This document shows, piece by piece, positions 49,176-63,630 of a stretch of 64,000 nucleotides of DNA (its first letter is position 1; each line of letters starts with the position of its first letter). The position numbers were made by a program, and so were the translations under genes. The notes under the pieces are model-generated. The model made no database searches and was not told the DNA's origin. It was given only the letters and a program-made list of their open reading frames with translations. Source of the stretch: Xestospongia muta (lineage: Eukaryota; Porifera; Demospongiae; Haplosclerida; Petrosiidae); NCBI GenBank assembly GCA_963693285.1, contig OY848924.1:4357214-4421213 (forward strand). Direction: 5' to 3'.

Positions 49176-50927
49176 TGTTCCATACAAATCATGTTAATTG
49201 TTCCATTAACAATAACAACTATAATAGTTACAACTTACTAAATATTACAATTAAGTGTTGTTATTTTTCTAATAGCTTTATCACTACCTTTATGACTTTT
49301 GTAATGATGCAGTGGAATAACCTTATCTTTGCAACATTAATGTTCCAAACAAAAATTTGATTAAAACATTGTTAATTCTCACCTGCAACTCTGATTAGAC
49401 AAAGGTTACAGTACTTGCTCTGAGTCCATCTGTCTGTTAATAAAAAGTTTTATTCTGAAGTTATAATAATTTTATTTTACATGTTCTGAAAAGGTACTTA
49501 TATCCACACATATTTGACAGATAATAACATATGATGTAATTATTGTTATTTGCTTGTTCTCTTTCATTTGACTGAGCTATTTTGTGTTACAACTTCAAGT
49601 AACTTAATAAATATCCTTAAAGAAGTCTTAGTATCAAGAAACAAAACTGTTTATGTCACATTTAATGTAGGTCCCATCTAACTTGCATATTTTCATATAT
49701 ATTATGATATTGTGTAGTTTTAACAACCTTTGTTGCCTATTTTATTAAGTATGTATTCATGTCATGGTAAATGATCAGTGGGATATCTCAATAACTATGA
49801 GGTGACAATTAGTCCTTATAAAATTATTGTATGTGGAGAACACATGTAAATATCAGACTCATGATCACATGTGGCAAGAGTAGCATAAATCATGACTGCT
49901 CTTTTTATAAACTAGACAAAGTTGTTGCTTGCTAGTGTCAGTAATAAATACAGCAATAAAATGTATACTAAAGCTATATACAGTATGTACCATATTGGAG
50001 TCAAGAATTTATCCTTTCTATATGAATCTCTATTTGGTTCGCTCTACATGTAGAAGATTGATTATATCAAATAAGTTCCTAATCAAACAGATATACTTCA
50101 CAATCTTTATCACACAACTATAGTATTGGACAATTTTATAATTATACTGTATTGTATTCATTTTTAGCATATCAGTGAATCTAATTCCAGTCAAGAGATA
50201 TATAAGACACATATTACCACACTCATCAGTATAGCAGTATAGTATACAGTACTTGATGAGGTGACACAATATACTGTATATTAGATTATGTCATATCAAA
50301 TATATAAGGTGATGATTGTAGTATTTTAAAGTTTTAATCCAATGCAAACTCTAAGATTAAAAATATTATATTTTAACATTACAGTTGTTAGAATGAAATT
50401 GTTATGACTCTGACTACTAATTAGGCAGTGAACTTTTCACTTCACGTAATTTGCTATAATATTCTGCTTTGAAGTGAAAAGAAACCAAGTACTCGGATGA
50501 AGATAACATCTTTAGTACACAAGCAATAGATAATGTGATAGTATCCTCCAGACTTACGCTAATTATTAATATTCATAGTTCGTACATGTTAATAAAGTCT
50601 TATTGTTTTTTAGCTTAATCAACACCTCTTCAGACGCCACAAAATTACACAAATGTAGTAGATTATGATAACTGTAAAAAAGATATTTCAGAATACACCT
50701 AGGTTCCATTATACCTTGTAATTTTGAAGTCCACCTTTTTATGGAGCACTTGCTTCTATATGTAAGTGCTCTAAACTAGGGGGGACCTTCCTGATTCATG
50801 ATTATAACAGCTAAATCTATCACACAAACTCTAACATCTATGAATAAAAGGTCATGATGACTTAAGTGTGATGTCTAAAGTGAATTCTTAGTCTTTTCTT
50901 GACTAGTAGCAAATATTAAATACCCAC

Positions 50928-51412
50928 CTTTCATTTTTTTGTTCAAATGTTTCTTTAAAGATGCTCCTGTCTTCACTAACTTTTATTGTCACTAAATACC
51001 TGTCAGCTTTAGTCATGGTATAAAGAGAAATCCTCTTTTGTGTAGCCTACATGTACAAGAGAATAGTAGGATTAAAATAGCAACATTATTGTTACACTGA
51101 CATGTTTAATAAGTCACATGATTTATGTTATATTCTGTGCTCTAAGAGACTCTAACTACTACAGCTAAACACATAGAAGTCAATATTAACTAAACAATAA
51201 TATTATTAGCAACTATCTGTGTGTTCTTGTACATTGTATAAATTTATCTCAACATACCATGTGTCTCTCAATTCAAATTGATCTTTTCATCTTTTCTTCA
51301 AGATAAGAGTAAATGACTACTTGCTCTTTGACGTGTTTGTCAAAATAATTGGACAGATTTTCAACTAGTGATTCATTAAAACAATCGGTCTTTGTCTTAT
51401 CTTCCCCATCTA
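50928..51412 (-). pseudogene. Two coding-like exons, unrecognised, with one in-frame stop
   Basis: Exon 51258-51412 (acceptor AATTCAG, donor GTATGT) reads DGEDKTKTDCFNESLVENLS and NYFDKHVKEQVVIYSYLEEK. Exon 50928-51046 (acceptor CATGTAG, donor GTGGGT) reads ATQKRISLYTMTKADRYLVT and IKVSEDRSIFKETFEQKNER. They join in phase 0. A single TGA lies in frame near the end of the first exon, after MKRSI. The composition is clearly protein-like, charged and probably helical. I do not recognise the family. It could be a decaying gene, or a gene whose first exon ends earlier. Confidence 0.35.
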
Positions 51413-54400
51413 CTGAATTATGTCAAAAGAAGCCAGTAGAAATTTATATCTGATCTTCATAATGTACACTGAAGATATACACATACAATAGATAAATATA
51501 TGTATATTTTAAATTTTAAGTCAGTTGCATTTGTTTTTCAAGTTGCAATGAAAACTAAAATGTATAAATGCAGTTGAGAGGATGAAATGTTTATTAGCAG
51601 TGAAATTTTTAGGTATGTTTCATTTGTATTTTTAGCTAAATCATTGCATTAACTCTTCTTGATTTGATGGCAGAGATAGAGTTTAATTTATCAGGTCATA
51701 TTACCCTATCATTAATTTAAACTTCTTTAAGTTTCTAGTGATTATTCCATAGGATAGTACATACTAAGTGTTAAGAGATAATGTTTATATTCACTTTATA
51801 CATAGTATTTTCAATGCCTGACACAAGTGACAGGGCAGTCACCAAGTGACAGCCCAGTCAGTACATGCATGGTTATTATATTCTATTCTATGGAATGCAA
51901 TGAGAACACTACTCTCCATTATGTCATATATAGTCTGAAATGTAGCTTCACAGTATAATTAAATCTCAGTATCATGTATGGTTTAGTGACAAAGCAAGTA
52001 TATAAATTATAATAATGTAATTGTATGTTTGAATGTTGATATGTTAGTTTATAATATGAATTATGAATATTTGTAACTTAAAAAGTGTAAATGATGTTTA
52101 GAGTCAATACAAATGATTTACTGGTGTTATTAACAAAATAACTATTAATATCATAAAACATATATGTTTGATTTCAATATGTAAATAGATATACATATAC
52201 TTTTGATAATGTGACTTACTTTATTATAGTTTTATATATTATAGGTAATATTACAATACAAGGGACTAAACTAGGTAATTTGACAACAACAGTTAGTAAC
52301 TTACTTTCATTTCATGTAGATATCACTCATCTTGACAATGTTACTGAGAGAGAAAAACAACCTGTATTTGAGAGGTGGGGCTTATAAAGATAATTAAAAG
52401 GCGGAGCTCATGATCTCGAAAGAAAGGAGAAGACATCCATCTGCAAAGGAGAGATGAGCCAACTAGACCTCGTGTGTCAATATTGCTAATTTCAATTCAA
52501 TATAAACTCAAGGAAGAAATCTTAGGATAGAGTACATGAACATTTGGCATCATAAAGACACAAGAAACTGATAGACAGTTACTGAAATAACAAGTAAGAA
52601 ATAAACAGTAGGCACTCTATGAGACTGAAGTTTGTCAAATCATGAAATGTAAATGAAAAAAGAGGCTGAAGGTTCAGTTTGTGATTTTTTGCAAACATTG
52701 TCTTATTCAGCTATTATTTTAAATTAAGCTAAAGGATTATTAGGAAATATTGTCCAGCATCATACTAATCTGGTCAGCAACTAAAGCAAAAGTAATATCC
52801 ACAGGAACTATAACATTTTTTTCTATGTTAAGTTCCGAAAAATTGTGATTCTTGTGTTTTGTTAAAGTCAAGCAACATTATATTCAGAAGTATCAAGTAC
52901 AACAGTGTAGCTGTTGTGTATAATTTTAATGTTAAAGTTAATACCTGATATCTACCCAAATTTGGAATTTAATTGTATCACCTAATTGTTACCTCTTGAA
53001 TACATTTAAAAGGTAGCACCTGAAAATCTGCTCTATCTATTGTCTATAAGTTATTATGATACAGCTCATTCATTTTTACTATTTATTTATAATTTTACAT
53101 GTTACATATATATTGTGATATGATACAGGTCAGTTGTTACTGATAGTTATTGAAAAGATGATCTTTCAAGTTGATACCATACAAACTATCCCAAAGAACA
53201 ACTCAAGAATATCTAACCTTATTGTCTACACAGCAGTGACTATGAGCCACCATTATAGTCAGGTTAGAGATGGTGATATCTCACTTGTAACAGCAGACAT
53301 TAATGCAAAATTAATGCTTTTTGTATTGATGTTTAAATATTAATGTCTAGAGTATAGTATTAATTTCCCATCAACATATAGCATCTGTTACTGGCACTCT
53401 AGACATAACCTTTAATGATACAATAAAGTTGATATGGTAGTAGTTTATCTTGTATCTCTTCTCCCTCCCTATGGTTGCTTTAGTTTTAATTTTAATGATG
53501 TAGAATTATATTAATAGATGGTGTGAATAGAGTGATGACAGCTCATACAAATTATAGCAATTATTAAAGTCTATTTGTTCAACAAATAATAACCTAATCT
53601 AGTAACTGTCTGTAGATTTCTTCTCAACTATAGCTGATTATATACAATTATAATAGCTATGATGTAGTCATGTCACATTCATTAGTGTATATACAAGTAT
53701 ATGATTGGATGTAATGCTAGTTAGAATTGTACTTTAAATGCATATATTTAAAAACAGTAATACTAAATAGTAGCACTCAAAAGAGTTTAGACGCTCATGT
53801 CTTACTCATTAATAATAGTGCTTGATCTTATCTACTTAGACAATGTGCAGTATATAACATTATATCTTGTATTTCTTTGGATGATTGTGACTTGAAGCCA
53901 CAAAATATTCTCATCAGTCAAGGTGTTATCAAATATCTGCTGACTTTGGTCTCTCAGAGTAATTAATGACTATGTTGTCAATACATGTTAGCTATCACAA
54001 GTACAAGTAAACCTTGTGTGTGTTAAGTTATTGTCCATGTTGTATGCATGTTCTCCTATTAATCACTGGTGTCTAACATAATCCAACAATGCCTTCCAGT
54101 ATTATTACACAGACACACATGCACATATATCATGGATAGTAGTATTAAGCTAGTACACTTCATTGTGAAGTACTGTAACACTGCAGTCTTTAACTAACTC
54201 AGTACATTATACTTGTACCCAAGTATGACTAATGGTTAATTATTAATAAGTTGCTTGCTTTAATTAAGAAAAAAATATATTCATTTATGTCCTGAATAAA
54301 GAAAAAAAGAACACTGTTTCTTTTAGTAGTAGATGATGTATTAGTCAGTATTAAGATGGGGTAAAATTAGATTGTGTTGATCAATATTTACTTTTTATAG

Positions 54401-54519
54401 TAAAATAAAATAATAGAAAATATTTAAAAAGACCTTGATTTGTGTACACAATTAGTTCATCAGAAAACCCTCTGGCACTCAGTATATTTGATGTAGGTTG
54501 CTTCATTATTAGCCTGTTT

Positions 54520-54978
54520 GCCTAGCTACCAGTAGCCACATAAAGGGGAAATAGGTTGGAGTGACATGATGTTATCACAACTAATTCTAGACTCGATATG
54601 GCTATGAGGGTGAAATACTTTGCATGTAATTGTGTTGGTTGACAGGTTGCCCTGTTAAACTGCAACAGTTGTGAAGCTACATTTATTAGATGTAAATTCT
54701 ATTTAATCTTGTGTTTGTTGATTGTTAGCAGTGTTTGGAGTAATGGGGATTTGGTTTCCTAGCTAGCCACATAAAGGAGAAGGAGGTTGGAGTGTCATGA
54801 TGTTATCACAACTAATATTAGACTCAATATGGCTATTGGAGTGAAATACTTTGTATATAATTGATGTTGGTGACAGGTTGCCATGTTAAACTGCAACAGA
54901 TGTGAAGCTACATTTATTAATTTTATTTAAACTTGTGTTTGTTGATTGTTAGCACTGTTTGGAGTTCTGGGATTTTTC
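54520..54978. repeat. Tandem duplication of about 231 bases
   Basis: AGCCACATAAAGG(G/A)GAA starts at 54534 and again at 54765, followed in both by GTTATCACAACTAAT, GACAGGTTGCC and TTGTGTTTGTTGATTGTTAG. Confidence 0.8.
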
Positions 54979-55117
54979 TTGAAGGTTTCTGTATCAGTGT
55001 CACTGTATAATAGATACTACTTATGATTACTTTTACTACTACTTGTTATAATGATGAATTCCTGGTAGAATTAACTCCTTGTACTGGTACACTACTGTTG
55101 ATATAGCTAGCTTGTGT

Positions 55118-56535
<1,418 letters not shown>

Positions 56536-57124
56536 TCAGTAGTACAGATCTACAGTGGTATTACTACAATCCTTTTATAGTAAACCAGTAAATGTATGGA
56601 GTATAGGATGTATTTTAGCTGAAATGTACATTGGAAGGTAAATAACATTAAACAATTTATGACATAAACTATCTAGTGTGAAATATATGTACTATTATAG
56701 TACAATGCTTGTAATCTACTCTTTTCTGTTACTTCTTTGGTGGGTTGTGTCATTGTAACTAAACTGTTCTTTTGTTAAAGTGTACTTAGCAACAAGTATA
56801 ATATAGCTTACAAAAAGTAAAACTAGTTGCAGAATCTGAGAGAAAGATCTAGTGTACTAAGTTGTATGTATGTATTAAATGATATATCATATTGTATTTC
56901 TTTATATAGACCACTTATTTCTTCAAAAAGAAATGGAGAAATAGGACAACTTCAAGAGATACTTCAGTAGGTACCAATGTATAAAATTGACACTTTGATG
57001 GATGCATCAATGGACAGATATTTAAACATGTGTAGAAGTCACTTACATACGTGCACATTGACTAAAGTTGCTTGATGTCTTGATGTTACTAGGTGGATTA
57101 CCATAGATACCTCAGCTTAGTCAC

Positions 57125-57129
57125 TGACA

Positions 57130-57183
<54 letters not shown>
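57125..57183. repeat. (TA)n microsatellite
   Basis: Alternating TA over about 55 bases with one CA interruption. Confidence 0.9.
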
Positions 57184-57184
<1 letters not shown>

Positions 57185-58185
57185 TGAATTTCAATAGAAC
57201 TCTAAGAACCTCTTTAGTTCATTTTACTATGTATGTAATGACCCAACCCTTGTAGTAGTATGTAGCAATAGCTAGTATGACATGTATGTAAATTAGGTTA
57301 TATGAACTATTGTTGTATAATATTCTATTGGATTTGATGATTTTATCAAAGTGACACTAGCTAAATGTTCTTAAGAATATCATGACATTATCAAGTTTTT
57401 AATATATTGAACACTATTTGGAAATCAATTGTCATGTTTTTTATTTACCAAAGCAATATAGACATTTGTTAGTAAGACTTTATTCCTGTTTAATAACTTA
57501 TTTGGTTTCTTTCTCTTTAGTACAATAGGTACTACTTCATTTAAAGAATGGTCACCAGAGACACCAATTTCACAAAAACATTTCAAAGTTGTTGTTCCAA
57601 GATCGAGGATAGATATTTTACCTAGAGTTTGTCAAGATGTTCAAGACCTATTATCAGTGAGCGTACATGTACATATACAATTGGTTATTTATTACTTATG
57701 TACATGTATTTTTATTGTGTCTAAGGTAAAATGAAAGATTTTTGTAATAGTTTAAAACTCATTCTGTTGTTACCTATAAACTGTAACTACATGTCCACAT
57801 AATATTTTGTTTAACAATTTAGTGTGACTTATTTATTTTACTCTCTTTGATAGAAAATGCTAATATTTCAATCTGCTAAAAGGGTCAATGCTGATTAAGC
57901 TCTAGAGGACTCTTTTTTTCATCAATTTTTACAATATTTACTGGTTTTACTCCCTCTCCCTTCTTATCCCAATCACCTTCACACTCACCATTTTCTTCTC
58001 TTTTCCTATCACCTTCACTATTCCTATCTACCATCTTTTCTCTACAAGACCACACCCATACTCCTCTGAGTGTCCCAACTGAATCCTCTCAAGGTTCTGG
58101 TATACATGACATCAAAAACAGTCCCAATCAGGCCACACCCCCTTTTGATATGACCTCTGACTTTGATCTGTTTACTTGTAAATAA

Positions 58186-60492
58186 CTAATTTTATCAGGT
58201 CACATGTACTGCCGCTCCCCCTCAGTCAATAAAGCTCCACCTACTTATATTAATCTTATTTTATATTATGATTGTGTATTATGTACATGTAAACAACACA
58301 ATATATTAAAGTATATTTATTATATAATGTATAGCCTTATTCATATTCAAAAAAATATTCTTTTTTGTTTTCACAATATTATTTTTCTATTACATATTCT
58401 TTTGTTTAATGCCTAATAAAGTTTGTATGTGTGTTAGTAGTTCCTGCATATGTTGTTTAAATATATATTTGTATGTACATGTGTGTGACATCTAGCAAGC
58501 ACAGATAATCTCCTAAAATCTTTTGTAGTTTGTTTGATATCTTCTGTCGAACAAAAAGTGTTTCATTTCTTTTGTTATTATTATAATCAAATTGTTTGGT
58601 ACAAAGACAAATTCACATTTTTTGTATGATTTGATGTCTACTTCTCTTTTTAATTTAATGGAAAATTTTCTACAGAAATTTGTAAATAATTAAATTATAA
58701 TAATATTAACTAGTTAATTTCAGCAAACGTTTTCACCAGTTGATTAGTATACTTTTGCAACATACATGTATGAACTATATGATGTACTAATGACAGATAT
58801 TTTTTCATAGTTTTTCATTGCACAATTAAATGATATCCAGACTCCGTAGACTCATAGATAAAAATACTTTCCAAAAACAATAAATTTTATATAGGATATG
58901 TATCAGTCCAATACAAAGAATGCAAACAAGACAGTAATGATGGCAATTACATCATTCCTACATAATAACACAGGCACAGAATGCAACAACATATTACTGC
59001 ATTGTTAAGTGAATTAGATAGTTGGAATATATCCTTACTTGTTTGTGTCACTTGTGGTATTATGTAGGGATGATGTAATTGTAATCACTACTATCTTGCA
59101 CTGTGTTGAAAGACAAGTATTTTGCTTATGGACACTAGTCTGTTGTAATATCTCATAATTCCAGATGTCTTTCAGTTTAACAGATTTCCCACAGCTTATA
59201 AACATAAGGAACCAGCAATATTCCAGATTAAGCATTGCATTGAATATGTCATTATTTCAATATAGGAATTGTTTTATAGTATATTATTATTCAATTTGGG
59301 GAATTCTGTTAGGATAAGTCATTATTTCAATTGAGAGATTGTGTTAGTATACAATATATGTCCACTATGGGAATACTACTTAAAAATGTTCTTTGAAAAA
59401 GTATAAATTTTATAAATGAACATGCTAATCTATTCAAATACAAAACAAATTACAAAATAATTGTCATTAACTTCTCTGCCAACTCTAATGGCTAATGTGA
59501 TGGCCAGTCTATCTATCTTTTTATAAACACATTTTCCTCTAAATAATAAATTTTGACAAATATTCCCTTTTGTCTAACCAATGAAAGTCATGTATTTTTC
59601 TGTTCTCCATAGAAGAGGCTGGTCAGCTAAAATATTATCTTCATTTAATTCCTTTTAATTTCATTGGTACTCATGAAATGCACATACTGGACTCTGTTTC
59701 CAATCTTTCTTTTTTTCTTTAAGAGAAGCCATGTAAACAGGTAGTTTCTATATTAATAGATCCCAATATTAATATTTTTATGAAGGATATCAAAGATTAC
59801 CTTTGTATGTCTATTTTTTCTCTTTTGTCTATCTTTTGTGCATACTTTCCAATGTGTCTTTGTTTGAAAGACATTTTTAAATTTTGAAATATATTTGATA
59901 TGTCCCTATTAGTTAAAATGTAAATAAAGTTTATTCATAAACTATAACAAGATACTTTTCATTTCAGTGGTAGAAGCTCATTCTAGGGACTTTGCTTCAG
60001 CGACAATTGTCATTGTAATGTCCACATTCACTTTGTCCTTGACTGGTTTGCTAAATAAGGATAGCCACGTAAATCATATAAATAAAAGGAATATGACATA
60101 CTCAAATGTCCATTCAAAATCTTCTTCATTGTCCTGTAGTGTTTTATATATTATTCTGATGACATTCTGGCAATACTTTAATTAAAATTAACTTATTTAA
60201 GTTACTTACTTTAACATATGATGAAACGTTTAATTCTTCCTAAACTTTTGATTCTAAAAACCATTTATAAGGTTCTCAATTTCTCATAGTTCTTTTTGAA
60301 ACTTGTCTTCTAACATTTTACTACTAACATTAATTTCTTGCAGCTTTTCCTGAATGTCTGTTGATTAAGGAAGGAATACAGTATTTACATATGAAATATA
60401 GAGAGCAGGGATATTGTAATGGTAACAAATGAAATATAATTAATTACAATTCATATATATATGTGTGTGTGTGTGTGTGTGTATTCCTCAAA
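58186..60492. other. Intergenic stretch, no gene seen
   Basis: AT-rich with short chance frames only. A block at 58960-59175 (ACACAGGCACAGAATGCAAC and TAATATCTCATAATTCCA) recurs at 62190-62300 in a different order, marking a dispersed repeat. A (TG)n tract lies at 60463-60482. A reverse-strand frame at 60292-60358 (DIQEKLQEINVSSKMLEDKF) is coiled-coil-like but isolated. Confidence 0.4.
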
Positions 60493-60771
60493 TTAAGCGC
60501 TAGCCACGGGACAAAGTCGAGATCGTTGACTTGGAACATCATTAGTATAGAGATCAGATTGACGGTCTGTTTCTTCTAACATACTAGCATCATCGATGGT
60601 CATGGATACAGAAAACAAAGATTTCCTATCCCTTCTCCTCGGTGGAAAAGGCGGAACATCGTCAGTTTCACCGTATAGTGTTGTCTTTGTCTTCCGCTCA
60701 TAGTCAGTCATAGCGCAGTATCTCTTAGAACGCCACATAGTAATAATAATAAATACCTGAAGTACAACTAC
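60493..60771 (-). CDS. Possible last exon of a single-pass membrane protein
   Basis: After an acceptor-like CAAGTAG at 60772, an open frame runs 93 codons to a stop at 60493. It begins VVVLQVFIIITMW, which looks like the end of a membrane segment, then a basic stop-transfer WRSKRYC, then a polar tail (MTDYERKTKTTLYGETDDVP, PPFPPRRRDRKSLF, SMTIDDASMLEETDRQSDLY) with several S/T/Y sites. GC and codon use are richer than the surroundings, which favours coding. The protein family and the upstream exons are not identified. Confidence 0.4.
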   Translation of the reverse strand, partial: VVVLQVFIIITMWRSKRYCAMTDYERKTKTTLYGETDDVPPFPPRRRDRKSLFSVSMTIDDASMLEETDRQSDLYTNDVPSQRSRLCPVASA

Positions 60772-60784
60772 CTACTTGTCATGT

Positions 60785-61048
60785 TTACTGCAATATTCCA
60801 AGTGGACTTGCGAATAGATTTATATCATCAAATAGTTTAGTTATGACTCTCTTATAGCATTCAATGTGTAGTGTTCGTTCATAATACTTACAATCATTTC
60901 CTTTTGAGGTTTCACACCTGACCAGGCACCTATTAAAGCTGTAGAGTATTAACTCAATTACTACTTCAGCTTGACATAAAATACTAGCCCTTCTTGATAG
61001 TTCAAAACCAATGTCACATTGTGTAGTAACTTGAATTAAGGTTTTCAA
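60785..61048 (-). other. Unrecognised open frame upstream of the membrane-tail exon
   Basis: An 87-codon frame, beginning at a non-ATG codon, has several cysteines (QVTTQCDIGFELSRRASILC). It may contain a small exon ending at GTAAGT near 60890. It stops before the next exon, so it does not join it as a simple read-through. Weak evidence. Confidence 0.2.
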
Positions 61049-62690
61049 TCTTTATTTGTATTTTTCTTCTAAATAAAGAATAAAAATACATGATTTGTTG
61101 AGACTACAGCTTGACAACATGTGTTTTGTTATGAACAATTGTGGAGATTAGCATGAATTTCATGATAGGCTATATATCAGATAAATCTCCAGTTGCCAAG
61201 TGTATGTGATATAATTATATAGATTGATATCTAACCACTGTTATATAAAACAAATATGCACACATACGGTATGTATTATCTGTACTTGCTCTATTTATTA
61301 CTTATATGATTGGTATATATGCTTCCCTGAAGAGTACTAAAAACTGAAACTGCCAAATTGTGTTAAACAAAACAAAGGTTTGACTGCTTAACAATGGATG
61401 ACATGATAAATTGTTACTTCTTAAATTATATAAAACAGATTACAGATTTTATTAAATGATAATAATTTTTGATAGACATATTAAATAATGGTAACAGTGA
61501 TATATCAAAGATACATATACATAAACAATATTAAAAGTCATAATTTATTAACATTAGCTTCAAGTTATTATTATTATTCAGTAGATATAACATAATTCTG
61601 ATACAACTGCTAACCATTTCGTTTTAACTTTTTAATTGTAACTTTTCATAAATGGGGATTATATGAGTCCATTCAATAATTTTAAATTCAAATTATCAGT
61701 ACAAATTTGTGTACTCTTGATAGAATTCTCAAAGTTGTAAAAACAATGACAAAGTTCTTTTATTGATTATAATTAAATTGTTTTCAGAGCAATGACTTGA
61801 CTATCGTTATTGTTTTATTGATGTATTCTCTTTAGCTCCAGAAATTATCTGTAAATTATATTGGAACATGATCACAATTTATGAAGACCCACAGAAAATT
61901 AATGCTTTGGTATATTAATAACACTAACTATAATATGGTATTCCTTATATTACAAAAGTGATAGTACATGTAAAGTTATTATTATGTGTTGTATTTAAGA
62001 AGACATCAAAAAATTTAAATTATATAAAACTGCAATATAGAATAAAAAAATGGGAACTTTTATTTTGAATAATCTTACTTATGACCACATATCTAGAAAC
62101 CAATTAGATAACGGAAGAAAATTTGTTTCATCATCAAGAGTCTTTGCACTAGAACAATCACTAGCAAACAACAAGTATTTTACAAATGGAAGCTAGGCTG
62201 TTGCAATATCTCATAATTCCACATGTCTTTCTGTGTATTGGATACTTGTAGACTTCCCACATAACACAGGCACAGAATGCAACAATATATCATTGTATTA
62301 TCAGACACCAAACTATAAACACTAAAACCTCTTGTATTAATTTCACATTGGAGTATGGACTTCTGGTACCATAGAAATAGCCACTATAATATATATATAA
62401 TTATACAACTTATACTAATCAACTCTACAACAATAACAATATAATGTTAAGGAGAACAAAGTTCAATGTCCCCATTAAAATTTGTAGAAAAATGTCAAGT
62501 AACGGAAGGAATTAGGAACAAGTAGAAAATATGAAAACTTTAAGTATATCATTAGATCTGATAGCAGAAATGACATTAATGAATATACCAAAAGAAAAAC
62601 ACTGTCTTGACATCTTGATAGTATGAATGAACAAATGATTATAAATAGTCTATATTATGAAGTAACTAATTGTAACAGATAATTATAATA
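61049..62690. other. Intergenic stretch, no gene seen
   Basis: Very AT-rich; a dispersed repeat block shared with 58960-59175 lies at 62190-62300. Confidence 0.45.
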
Positions 62691-63630
62691 TCAACTAACT
62701 TGTTATATTGTGTCCCATTCACTACTATATTTGACTATGTACATTATCTCAATGTTATTAGTCCATTAATGAACAACTCTCAATATATGATATATCTGGC
62801 AGCAGCTGTGTCTGACTCTATACATCATGATGACATGGTAAGTGAGGTCTAGTAGAGATGAGTCTTATATATTAAATAAAAGAGAAAAATCGTTCAATAC
62901 TCTGAAATGAAGGAAGTTATATTAAACTGAGTAGTTACTAATATATATCATTAAAATTAGTTAGTGTATATTAGACTTATTGTATATGTCCTTTTGTGCT
63001 GTGAGATATTTCATTGTTCTATTATACATGTTGTTAACATAATAATTTCTGTCTCTTTTAAATTCTTGTCATGTCAAACATAATATATCATCATCAACAT
63101 CATTGAGTCTTCACTTACAACAAGTACCAAAGTTAATAGCAGTATTAACTCAACATTGGTCACCTAATGCTTTCATTGTCTCCTTTAAAGTATGTCTATT
63201 CCATTGATATTATATGATATTAGTCTGTTACTAGTTAGAAACTGATGAGAGTATTGTAGTTAGTAGAACTAGAAAAGCTCTGACAAAATATGGACATTAA
63301 GTAAGTTTATAAACTATAGATATTGGCTTAGAGTATCCTTAAATTGTCTTTTACAGCTAGGTTGATCAGTTATATAAATAGTTTACTGTACTGTGTTGAT
63401 TGCTACCAATCATTTTAAGTAGTCACCAGTAAATAATACTAACTTAATAATTATTAATAGGAATGTATATGTGTAAATTAACTATGATCACTTCTATAGT
63501 TGTAGTTGCTAATACACTAGTACAAAGGAAAGAGAAAGTGACTGTTGTTGAAAGAGATGAACTTAATGAAGAAGTACTTTGTCTCTCTGTAGAAGAGAAA
63601 GAGAAGGGTGTGGTTATTAAAGGAAATTAA
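62691..63630 (+). pseudogene. PPCS: Second PPCS copy, 3' half only, broken
   Basis: It keeps four of the exons of 14899-17395 with introns: 62691-62837, about 63070-63189, 63235-63300 and 63500-63630. The exons are almost identical to the first copy (FTTIFDYVHYLNVISPLM, IYLAAAVSD). Defects include SDFFIHP shortened to SDSIHH, an acceptor changed from TTGTCAG to TTGTCATG, CAA changed to a TAA stop at 63298-63300, loss of one G at the next acceptor, and a truncated C-terminus ending VIKGN. Retained introns, including the 45-base one, show DNA-level duplication. Homology begins abruptly at 62691 within the first of these exons. Confidence 0.85.

Larger units (their letters stand above)
46480..50927. 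other. Mostly empty region upstream of the ROCO gene
   Basis: No recognised gene. Upstream promoter elements of the ROCO gene should lie here but none can be assigned. It includes an unexplained frame at 46850-47102, a (TA)n(GA)n microsatellite at 48551-48594, a diverged copy of the 55-kb repeat at 48961-49175 and a dispersed repeat at 49655-49790. Confidence 0.45.

Noticed and set aside
53134..53343. Plus-strand frame after an AG in the kinase remnant
   Set aside because: No kinase motif, weak composition and no matching downstream phase; probably intron.
59967..60185. Plus-strand 72-residue frame
   Set aside because: It has no domain, no convincing splice borders and no repeat partner; likely chance.
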